Of a DNA stretch of 5,207 nucleotides, positions 1 to 5,165 are shown piece by piece. Within the stretch, counting starts at the first letter, position 1. Every line of letters starts with the position of its first letter. The notes under the pieces were generated by a model that worked only from the letters and a program-made list of their open reading frames with translations, was not told where the DNA came from and did no database searches. The translations under genes and the position numbers were made by a program. The stretch lies in NCBI GenBank assembly GCA_964555675.1, contig CAZKTU010000353.1, positions 1 to 5,207 on the forward strand, read 5' to 3'. Source of the stretch: CAIWXH01 sp964555675 (lineage in GTDB: Bacteria; Chloroflexota; Chloroflexia; Chloroflexales; Chloroflexaceae).

Positions 1-743
1 CCGTTGGCGAAGGCCGCGGCGATCGAGACCAGGGCGAGGCTATTCTGGAGGGCGTGCAGGCAGACGCTGGGCCAGATCGAGCCGCTGCGCTCGCGCAGGT
101 AGGCGAGCAGCAGGCCGACCACGAACAGCCCGGGGATGAGCAGGGGGATGAAGTGGGCGACCGAGAAGAGGGCCGCATTGGCCACAATCGCGGCGACGGG
201 CCCCATCCGACTGCGCAGCACCGGGTAGAGCATCCCGCGAAAGAAGAGCTCTTCGGCGAAGGGCACCAGGCCCGCCACCAGCACCAGGAGCATCGCCAGT
301 TCGAGGGGGCCGAGCGCTTGCCCGCCAGTGATCGAGTCGACCTGGGGGTTCTCGAAGCCGCCGGCGAGCAGACCGACCAGGCCATTGACCAGAACCAGGC
401 CGATGATCTCGAGGATGAAGAAGGGCCCGACCAGAGCGTAGCTGCTCCACGGGGCCTGGCGCAGCCCGAGGGGTCCCCAGCCGACACGTCGTGCGGCGAA
501 GAGATAGACGCCCAGGATGACCGCGAGATAGATACCTACGCCGAGCAGATAGAGCGTGGGCGAGACGAGGGAGGTGCCCACCTCGAGCCCAAGGGCCGCC
601 ACGACGCCGCGGGCGGCGATGCCCAGAGCCAGGGCCGCCCCAACCGTGAGGGCCAGGGTCGCGCTGAGCTCGCGCCAGCCCCAGCCCGGCCCCTCCTGCC
701 GGGGCTGCTCAGCCACCGCCACGCCGCCCTGTTCGTCAAGCAT
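1..743 (-). CDS. CPBP family intramembrane glutamic endopeptidase (C-terminus cut by window edge)
   Basis: The reverse strand reads open from an ATG at 743-741 through the left edge, giving 247 codons without a stop. The protein is strongly hydrophobic with several membrane segments. It shows the three hallmarks of the CPBP (Abi/CAAX protease, PF02517) family: EExxxR in FAEELFFRG (E164, E165, R169), FxxxH in FSVAH (H197), and HxxxN in HALQN (H230, N234). These residues form the active site in Rce1-like enzymes, so the protein is probably catalytically competent. Family members cleave within or near membranes; in bacteria the substrates are mostly unknown, with roles proposed in prenyl-protein-like processing, bacteriocin self-immunity and signalling. 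The start is supported by AAGGTGG at 748-754 and by a short soluble N-terminus before the first membrane segment. Since all three motifs are present, only a short C-terminal tail should be missing. No bacteriocin gene is visible nearby, so the substrate cannot be guessed. Confidence 0.93.
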   Translation of the reverse strand, partial: MLDEQGGVAVAEQPRQEGPGWGWRELSATLALTVGAALALGIAARGVVAALGLEVGTSLVSPTLYLLGVGIYLAVILGVYLFAARRVGWGPLGLRQAPWSSYALVGPFFILEIIGLVLVNGLVGLLAGGFENPQVDSITGGQALGPLELAMLLVLVAGLVPFAEELFFRGMLYPVLRSRMGPVAAIVANAALFSVAHFIPLLIPGLFVVGLLLAYLRERSGSIWPSVCLHALQNSLALVSIAAAFAN

Positions 744-781
744 CCGCCCACCTTCAGCAAGACACGGTACACGCCAGGGGC

Positions 782-790
782 AGCATAGCA
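782..790 (-). promoter_or_regulatory. Candidate extended -10 promoter for the CPBP protease gene
   Basis: The reverse strand reads TGCTATGCT, that is TGn followed by TATGCT (4 of 6 matches to TATAAT), about 40 bases upstream of the ATG at 743. It is a small AT-richer island in a very GC-rich divergent region. There is no convincing -35 box at the expected distance, so the call rests on the extended -10 alone and is weak. Confidence 0.25.
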
Positions 791-813
791 CATCGCGCGC
801 CGCCCGCCGCAGG

Positions 814-829
814 TGGCACAGCTCTTGCA
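814..829 (+). promoter_or_regulatory. Sigma-54-type -24/-12 promoter candidate for the YgaP-like gene
   Basis: The sequence TGGCACAGCTCTTGCA matches the sigma-54 consensus TGGCACG-N4-TTGCW at every defined base except the seventh (A for G). The invariant GG (815-816) and GC (827-828) are exactly 12 bases apart start to start, as required. Transcription would begin around 840, giving a leader of about 45 bases before the ATG at 885. An inverted repeat CCGCGC/GCGCGG (831-836 and 844-849) lies just downstream. No enhancer-binding-protein gene or activator site is recognisable here. Whether the host has RpoN is unknown; if it lacks sigma-54 the match is a coincidence. Confidence 0.35.
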
Positions 830-872
830 CCCGCGCAGTGCGAGCGCGGCACGGCTGCGCCCAGAGCGCATG

Positions 873-878
873 AGGAGG
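873..878 (+). promoter_or_regulatory. Ribosome binding site fixing the start at 885
   Basis: AGGAGG lies 6 bases before the ATG at 885-887. It decides between several in-frame starts: a GTG at 813, and ATGs at 870, 885 and 894. The upstream starts have no comparable signal, and the GTG at 813 would overlap the promoter candidate at 814-829. Confidence 0.8.
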
Positions 879-884
879 ACGGCG

Positions 885-1223
885 ATGAGCACGATGATTC
901 CGGCGGATGGGCTGAGCGCAGGCGAGACCGAGCGCGCGATCGCCCTCGGCGTCGGGGGCCTGCTAACGCTTATGGCCGCGCGGCGGGCGCCGCTGGCCCT
1001 GGGCCTGCTCGCCCTCGGCGGCGCCCTGCTCTACAGGGGCGCGACGGGCCGCTGGCCGAGCCTCGGGGCGGGCGAGCCCGCCCTTAGCACCGGCGCTGCC
1101 GCACCGCCGGCGCCCCAACAGCCCCGCGAGGAGCAGGTGGACGCGACGGTCGAGGAGTCGTTTCCGGCCAGCGACCCGCCCGGCTGGCACAGCGGGAGCT
1201 CGTTCACCCAGGTCCCCGAGTAG
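885..1223 (+). CDS. Small YgaP-like (DUF2892-type) membrane protein with conserved SFPASDPP tail
   Basis: This 112-aa protein has no assigned function. Residues 13-56 resemble the YgaP-like transmembrane domain: a GETER entry, a hydrophobic segment at about 18-32, an arginine pair (R33-R34) as the turn, a second hydrophobic segment at about 35-50, then YRGATGRWP. Most relatives I recall end this domain in a GHCP-like motif; here the cysteine position is W57, so a thiol role is unlikely. A linker rich in Ala, Pro and Gln (about 66-80) leads to an acidic stretch and the tail VEESFPASDPPGW (89-101). That tail is a recurrent motif on small proteins of unknown function in many bacteria. The start is chosen for its AGGAGG site. 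The gene is divergent from the CPBP protease and convergent with leuD. It may be envelope or stress related, but that is inference only. Confidence 0.83.
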   Translation: MSTMIPADGLSAGETERAIALGVGGLLTLMAARRAPLALGLLALGGALLYRGATGRWPSLGAGEPALSTGAAAPPAPQQPREEQVDATVEESFPASDPPGWHSGSSFTQVPE

Positions 1224-1239
1224 GCCTCGAGGGAGGGCC

Positions 1240-1339
1240 NNNNNNNNNNNNNNNNNNNNNNNNNNNNNNNNNNNNNNNNNNNNNNNNNNNNNNNNNNNNN
1301 NNNNNNNNNNNNNNNNNNNNNNNNNNNNNNNNNNNNNNN
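1240..1339. other. Assembly gap of 100 Ns
   Basis: There are exactly 100 undetermined bases, the usual placeholder for a scaffold gap of unknown size. It lies between the 3' ends of two convergent genes. The true distance, any terminators and any small gene in between cannot be seen. Both gap edges are made of G-rich or C-rich repeats, which probably caused the break. Confidence 0.97.
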
Positions 1340-1382
1340 CTCCCTCGCACCCTCCCTGGCCCTCCCTGTAACCCTCCTGGCC
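1340..1382. repeat. C-rich tandem repeat with G-quadruplex pattern on the minus strand, inverted copy across the gap
   Basis: Just downstream of the leuD stop, imperfect copies of a unit of about 10 bases (CCCTCCCTGG and variants) fill the stretch to the gap. On the minus strand, 1350-1366 reads GGG-A-GGG-CCA-GGG-A-GGG, a canonical G-quadruplex pattern with loops of 1, 3 and 1. The word GGCCCTCCCT at 1358-1367 is the exact reverse complement of AGGGAGGGCC at 1230-1239, the last bases before the gap on the other side. The mRNAs of both convergent genes thus end in the same G-rich word. No classical hairpin plus U-tract terminator is visible. Confidence 0.7.
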
Positions 1383-1997
1383 CTAGAGCGCAGCGCGCGT
1401 GTTCACCGGGGCGGGGTTGGCGGCCTCGTAGGCGTCGGCGGCGTCGGCCTGCTGCGAGAGGAAGCCGAGCTGGTCGACGCCGTTGACCAGGCAGTGCTTG
1501 GCGAAGCCGTCGATGGGGAAGGGGACGGCGCGGCCGCCGGGCAGCACGACCCGCTGGTTGGGCAGGTCGACGGTGACCTGGGTGGCGGGGTCCTCCTCGA
1601 TATGGCTGAGCAGCTCGTGGTAGGTCTCTTCGTCGACGGTGATCGGCAGCAGGCCGATCTTGAGGCTATTACCCTTGAAGATGTCGGCGAAGTAGGGCGA
1701 GATCACCGCCTTGAAGCCGTAGCCCTGCAGGGCCCAGGGGGCGTGTTCGCGCGAGCTGCCGCAGCCGAAGTTGCGCCCGGCGACCAGCACCGAGGCCCCG
1801 GCGGCCTCGGGCCGATTGAGCGGGAAGTCGGGGTTGGGCGTGCCGTCGGGCAGGTAGCGCCACACCGAGAACAGGCCCTCGGCGAGGCCATTCTTATCGG
1901 TCACTTTCAGATAGCGGGCCGGAATGATCTGGTCGGTGTCGATATTCTCGCCCGTCACCGCGACGGCCTGACCGCTGAAGGTGGTGATTGGATCCAT
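1383..1997 (-). CDS. leuD: 3-isopropylmalate dehydratase small subunit LeuD
   Basis: LeuD is the swivelling small subunit of isopropylmalate isomerase (EC 4.2.1.33, with LeuC), which interconverts 2- and 3-isopropylmalate and, in the citramalate route, citramalate and beta-methylmalate. The 204-aa product matches the usual length of about 200. Diagnostic stretches are IDTDQIIPARYLK (residues 19-31), the substrate-binding NFGCGSSREHAPWAL (76-90), and FKGNSLKIGLLPI (107-119), followed by a C-terminal AYEAANPAP segment of the E. coli-like type. The ATG at 1997 is preferred, giving MDPITTFSGQ; an in-frame TTG at 2030 would add 11 basic residues unlike the family. Its ribosome site is modest (GAAAGG at 2006-2011, 8 bases away). 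It is the last gene of the operon, 50 bases after leuC, with a palindrome in the spacer. Confidence 0.97.
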   Translation of the reverse strand: MDPITTFSGQAVAVTGENIDTDQIIPARYLKVTDKNGLAEGLFSVWRYLPDGTPNPDFPLNRPEAAGASVLVAGRNFGCGSSREHAPWALQGYGFKAVISPYFADIFKGNSLKIGLLPITVDEETYHELLSHIEEDPATQVTVDLPNQRVVLPGGRAVPFPIDGFAKHCLVNGVDQLGFLSQQADAADAYEAANPAPVNTRAAL

Positions 1998-2025
1998 CGT
2001 CGTCGCCTTTCGTCTGATTGTGCTC

Positions 2026-2042
2026 CGCAAGCCTGGCTTGCG
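2026..2042. repeat. Perfect 17-base palindrome in the leuC-leuD spacer
   Basis: CGCAAGCC (2026-2033) and GGCTTGCG (2035-2042) are exact reverse complements around a single T. As RNA it would form a 7-bp stem with a 3-base loop, beginning 5 bases after the leuC stop codon. There is no U-tract after it on the minus strand, so a terminator is unlikely. It could be an mRNA processing or stability element, or a dispersed palindromic repeat. Confidence 0.6.
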
Positions 2043-2047
2043 AGGGT

Positions 2048-3472
2048 TTAGCTGAGCATTGTGCGCGGATCGGTGACAACACCGGTGACGGCGGCGGCGG
2101 CGGCGGTGAGGGGGCTGGCGAGCATAGTGCGAGCGCCCGGGCCCTGGCGACCCACGAAGTTGCGATTGCTCGTGGAGACCGCGTACTTGCCGGCCGGCAC
2201 CTTATCGTCATTCATGGCGAGACATGCGGAGCAGCCGGCCTCGCGCCACTCGGCGCCGGCGGCCCGAAAGATCTCGTGGAGACCCTCGGCCTCGGCGGCC
2301 TGCTTGACCTGCTGGCTGCCGGGCACAACCATGACCCGCACGCCGTCAGCGACCTTACGGTCCTTGAAGAAGGTCGCGGCCTGGCGCAGGTCGGAGAGGC
2401 GCGAGTTCGTGCACGATCCGATGAAGACCATATCGACCTGGTGGCCGAGCAGGGGCTTGCCGGGCTCGAGGGCCATGTAGGCCAGGGCGGCGTCGAGGGC
2501 CTGGCGGCTGCTGGCATCGGGCATCTGCTCGAGGGTGGGGATGGGGGCGTCGATCGGAATGCCCATACCGGGGTTGGTGCCGTAGGTGATCATGGGCGCC
2601 AGCGCTGAGGCGTCGAGGTGCATCTCTTTATCGAAGACGGCGCCCTCGTCGCTGGGCAGGGCGCGCCAGCGGGCCACGGCGGCCTCGAAGTCGGCGCCTT
2701 TTGGCGCGAAGGGCCGACCTTCGACATACTGGAAGGTGGTCTCGTCGGGGGCGACCATGCCGGCGCGGGCGCCGCCCTCGATCGACATGTTGCAGATGGT
2801 CATGCGCTCCTCCATCGAGAGCGCCCGGATCGCCTCGCCCATATACTCGAAGACCAGGCCGGTGCCGCCGCCGACCCCGTATTTGGCGATGAGCGCCAGG
2901 ATGATATCCTTGGCGGTGACGCCGGGGGCGAGGCGGCCGTCGACCCGCACGGCGCAGGTCTTCGGGCGATACTGGAGCAGGCACTGGGTGGCGAGGACGT
3001 GGCCGACCTCGCTGGTGCCGATGCCAAAGGCCAGGGCCCCGAAGGCGCCGTGGGTCGAGGTGTGGCTATCGCCGCAGACGATGGTCATACCGGGCTGGGT
3101 GAGGCCCTGCTCGGGGCCGATCACATGGACGATGCCCTGGTTGAGGCTGCCCAGCTCGAAGAGCGGGATGCCGAACTCGGCGCAGTTGGTGCGCAGCTGA
3201 TCGAGCTGGGCGATCGCCATCGGGTCGATCACCGGAATGATGCCCAGCTCGTTGCGCGGCGTAGTGGGCGTGCTATGGTCCATGGTGGCCAGGGTGCGGT
3301 CGGGGCGGCGCACCTTGAGGCCGCGCTGGCGCAGCTCGGTGAAGGCCTGGGGCGAGGTCACCTCGTGGATGAGGTGCAGGTCGATGTAGAGGACGGCCGG
3401 GGTCTCAGCCGTCTCGGGGCGCACAATGTGGGAGGCCCACACTTTCTCGAAGAGGGTCTTTGGAGAGCTCAT
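2048..3472 (-). CDS. leuC: 3-isopropylmalate dehydratase large subunit LeuC
   Basis: LeuC is the catalytic, [4Fe-4S]-carrying subunit of isopropylmalate isomerase, a member of the aconitase superfamily acting in the cytoplasm with LeuD. The 474-aa product is close to the usual 465-475. The N-terminus has TLFEKVWASH and YIDLHLIHEVTSPQAF, followed by MDHSTPTTPRN and the GDSHTSTHGAFGALAFGIGTS block typical of the family. The three cluster-ligating cysteines are present: C354 in GSCTNSR, and C414 and C417 in CSACLAMN. The C-terminal SNRNFVGRQG is also conserved, so the enzyme looks intact. The ATG at 3472 is chosen because GAAGGA (3480-3485) sits 7 bases upstream; a TTG at 3493 in the same frame lies upstream of that site. 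Only 30 bases separate it from the cimA stop, so the two are surely co-transcribed. The alanine run near the C-terminus (TAAAAAVTG) is a normal family feature encoded here by GGC-rich DNA. Confidence 0.98.
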   Translation of the reverse strand: MSSPKTLFEKVWASHIVRPETAETPAVLYIDLHLIHEVTSPQAFTELRQRGLKVRRPDRTLATMDHSTPTTPRNELGIIPVIDPMAIAQLDQLRTNCAEFGIPLFELGSLNQGIVHVIGPEQGLTQPGMTIVCGDSHTSTHGAFGALAFGIGTSEVGHVLATQCLLQYRPKTCAVRVDGRLAPGVTAKDIILALIAKYGVGGGTGLVFEYMGEAIRALSMEERMTICNMSIEGGARAGMVAPDETTFQYVEGRPFAPKGADFEAAVARWRALPSDEGAVFDKEMHLDASALAPMITYGTNPGMGIPIDAPIPTLEQMPDASSRQALDAALAYMALEPGKPLLGHQVDMVFIGSCTNSRLSDLRQAATFFKDRKVADGVRVMVVPGSQQVKQAAEAEGLHEIFRAAGAEWREAGCSACLAMNDDKVPAGKYAVSTSNRNFVGRQGPGARTMLASPLTAAAAAVTGVVTDPRTMLS

Positions 3473-3479
3473 GGGTTGT

Positions 3480-3485
3480 TCCTTC
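3480..3485 (-). promoter_or_regulatory. Ribosome binding site of leuC
   Basis: GAAGGA on the minus strand, 7 bases before the ATG at 3472. It decides the start against the in-frame TTG at 3493, which lies upstream of this site. Confidence 0.75.
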
Positions 3486-3502
3486 GATTGCAACTGTCAG
3501 GG

Positions 3503-5098
3503 TCACTTCGCGACTGTCTCGCGCTCGCGCAGCAGCGGCAGCTCCAGGCTATCCCAGAGGGCCTGGTAGCTGGCCTCGATGATATTCTGCGAGGCCCCGA
3601 TGGTCGACCAGCGCTCGTCGCCGCGGGCGCTCTCGATCAGCACGCGGGGCGTGGCGGCGGTACCTTTGTGCTCGTCGATAATGCGCACCTTATAGTCTAC
3701 CAGACGCACCTCGGCTAGAATGGGGTAGTGGGGCAGCAGGGCCTTGCGGATGGCCGAGTCGAGGGCGTTGACCGGGCCGTCGCCCTCGGCGGCGGTGTGC
3801 ATCAGCTGGTCGCCGACGCGCACCTTGACCGTCGCCTGCGAGGCGATCTCGCGGTCGCCGCGCTTCTCGACGATCACGGTGAAGTCGAGCAGCTCGAAGG
3901 GCGGGTCGTAGTCGGCGGCCCCACGGCGCACCAGCATCTCGAAGCTGCCCTCGGCCGCCTCGAACTGGAAGCCGCGGTGCTCGAGGTCCTTGATGCGCTG
4001 GACGACGGCCTTCTCGGCGCCATTCAGGCGCAGGCCCAGTGCGTCGGCGCGCATGCGCACATTGCCGCGGCCCGAGAGCTCGCTGACCACGACGCGCAGC
4101 TGATTGCCGACCAGGGTCGGGTCGATATGCTGGTAGCTCTCGGCCACCTTCTCGATCGCGGCGACGTGGATGCCGCCCTTGTGGGCGAAGGCGCTGCGGC
4201 CCACGAAGGCCGCGTGGTGGTCGGGGTTGAGGTTGGCCACGGCGGCCACAAAGGCCGAGACCTCGCTGAGCCGGCGCAGCTGCGCGGGGGCGACGCAGGC
4301 GTAGCCGAGCTTGAGCTGCAGGTTGGCGATCAGGGGGATGAGGTCCATATTGCCGCAGCGCTCGCCGTAGCCATTGATGGTGCCCTGGACCTGGGTGGCG
4401 CCCTCGGCGACGGCGGCCAGGGCGTTGGCGACGGCCAGAGCCCCATCGTTGTGGGTGTGGATGCCGATCTGAGGGCTGCGGGCTGCGGGCTGCGGGCTGA
4501 GGGTCGCCAGGTGCTCCTTGACGGCGCGCGTGATCTGCGACACTTCGCCCGGCAACGAGCCGCCGTTGGTGTCGCAGAGCACGATCACGTCGGCGCCGGC
4601 CCCGGCGGCGGCGCCGATGGTGGCCAGGGCGTAGGCGCCGTCGAGCTTATAGCCGTCGAAGAAGTGCTCGGCGTCGTAGACGACCTCTTTGCCCATGGCC
4701 TTGAAGTAGGCCACGCTATCGGCGATCATGGCCAGATTCTCGGCGCGGGTGGTCTCGAGGACCTTCTCGACGTGGAGCACCGAGCTCTTGCCGACCAGGG
4801 TGACGACGGGAGTGCCGGCCTCGAGCAGGGCGCGCAGATTGGCGTCGTGCTCGCAGCTGCCGCCGGCGTGGCGGGTCGAGCCGAAGGCGGCGACGCGGGC
4901 GTTGCGCAGCCCGAGCTCGCCGACACGCTGGAAGAACTCGGCGTCCTTCGGGTTCGAGCCCGGCCAGCCGCCCTCGATATAATGCACGCCGAGCTCGTCG
5001 AGAGCGCGGGCGATCTTCAGCTTGTCCTCGCACGAGAGCGAAAGGCCCTCGCGCTGGGTGCCGTCGCGAAGGGTGGTATCGTAGAGATGGATCTGCAC
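3503..5098 (-). CDS. cimA: (R)-citramalate synthase CimA
   Basis: CimA condenses pyruvate with acetyl-CoA to (R)-citramalate (EC 2.3.3.21), the first step of threonine-independent isoleucine synthesis. The 531-aa product has the expected two parts: an HMGL/DRE-TIM barrel (about 1-280) and a C-terminal LeuA-type allosteric domain (about 390-525). Visible catalytic features are DTTLRDGTQ (R11, D12), the CimA-type stretch IEGGWPGSNPKD (41-52), DAEHFFDGYK (142-151), the metal-binding HTHND (H214, H216) and GTINGYGERCGN (239-250). FAHKGGIH and HIDPTLVGN follow in the linker region. IEGGWPGSNPKD and FGSTRHAG favour the CimA branch over 2-isopropylmalate or homocitrate synthase. The allosteric domain suggests end-product feedback, probably by isoleucine. 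The start is a GTG with AAGGAG 7 bases upstream. Odd: a heptamer repeat at 4469-4503 adds a Pro/Ala-rich loop (about residues 200-210) just before HTHND. First gene of cimA-leuC-leuD. Confidence 0.95.
   Translation of the reverse strand: MQIHLYDTTLRDGTQREGLSLSCEDKLKIARALDELGVHYIEGGWPGSNPKDAEFFQRVGELGLRNARVAAFGSTRHAGGSCEHDANLRALLEAGTPVVTLVGKSSVLHVEKVLETTRAENLAMIADSVAYFKAMGKEVVYDAEHFFDGYKLDGAYALATIGAAAGAGADVIVLCDTNGGSLPGEVSQITRAVKEHLATLSPQPAARSPQIGIHTHNDGALAVANALAAVAEGATQVQGTINGYGERCGNMDLIPLIANLQLKLGYACVAPAQLRRLSEVSAFVAAVANLNPDHHAAFVGRSAFAHKGGIHVAAIEKVAESYQHIDPTLVGNQLRVVVSELSGRGNVRMRADALGLRLNGAEKAVVQRIKDLEHRGFQFEAAEGSFEMLVRRGAADYDPPFELLDFTVIVEKRGDREIASQATVKVRVGDQLMHTAAEGDGPVNALDSAIRKALLPHYPILAEVRLVDYKVRIIDEHKGTAATPRVLIESARGDERWSTIGASQNIIEASYQALWDSLELPLLRERETVAK
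4469..4503 (+). repeat. Heptanucleotide tandem repeat inside cimA, with G-quadruplex pattern
   Basis: On the plus strand three exact copies of GGGCTGC (4473-4479, 4480-4486, 4487-4493) are followed by GGGCTGA (4494-4500) and GGG, and preceded by CTGA. Five GGG runs are separated by exactly four bases each, a canonical G-quadruplex pattern on the strand complementary to the cimA message. In the cimA frame it encodes SPQPAARSPQ. Seven is not a multiple of three, so the peptide passes through all three phases and repeats every seven residues. Confidence 0.9.
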
Positions 5099-5105
5099 GG
5101 TCTTG

Positions 5106-5111
5106 CTCCTT
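5106..5111 (-). promoter_or_regulatory. Ribosome binding site supporting the GTG start of cimA
   Basis: AAGGAG on the minus strand, 7 bases before the GTG at 5098-5096. No alternative start is needed: the protein begins at the usual family position (MQIHLYDTTLRDG). Confidence 0.85.
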
Positions 5112-5121
5112 AGCCTACTAT

Positions 5122-5142
5122 TCGAGCGTGTATCGTCGAGCG
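5122..5142. repeat. Short direct repeat in the cimA leader
   Basis: TCGAGCG occurs at 5122-5128 and again at 5136-5142, with 7 bases between, giving a 14-base period. It lies 24-44 bases before the cimA start. It could be a protein-binding site, but two 7-base copies in GC-rich DNA can arise by chance. Confidence 0.3.
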
Positions 5143-5165
5143 GGGGCTAGAGGGCCGCACAAATC

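Noticed and set aside
54..788. 244-codon plus-strand open frame over the left region
   Set aside because: It is antisense to the CPBP protease frame, which has all three catalytic motifs; the plus-strand product is Gln/Asp/Glu/His rich with no recognisable domain.
831..849. CCGCGC/GCGCGG inverted repeat as an operator
   Set aside because: Six-base GC-only arms with a 7-base spacer are expected often in DNA of this composition; mentioned only as context of the promoter candidate.
1224..1382. Rho-independent terminators for leuD and the small plus-strand gene
   Set aside because: No stem followed by a T-run is visible in the sequenced parts; the gap may hide them.
2086..2107. GGC-rich run near the leuC 3' end as a trinucleotide repeat
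   Set aside because: It encodes the alanine run conserved in LeuC C-termini, so coding plus GC bias explains it.
2618..3718. 366-codon plus-strand open frame across leuC and the end of cimA
   Set aside because: Shadow of leuC and cimA: composition is typical of antisense frames, and it spans two genes whose opposite frames are fully explained.
3728..5113. 461-codon open frame on the plus strand across cimA
   Set aside because: It is the antisense shadow of a clear CimA gene in GC-rich DNA; the product is a low-complexity Gly/Ala/Asp/Val/Leu string with no family features.
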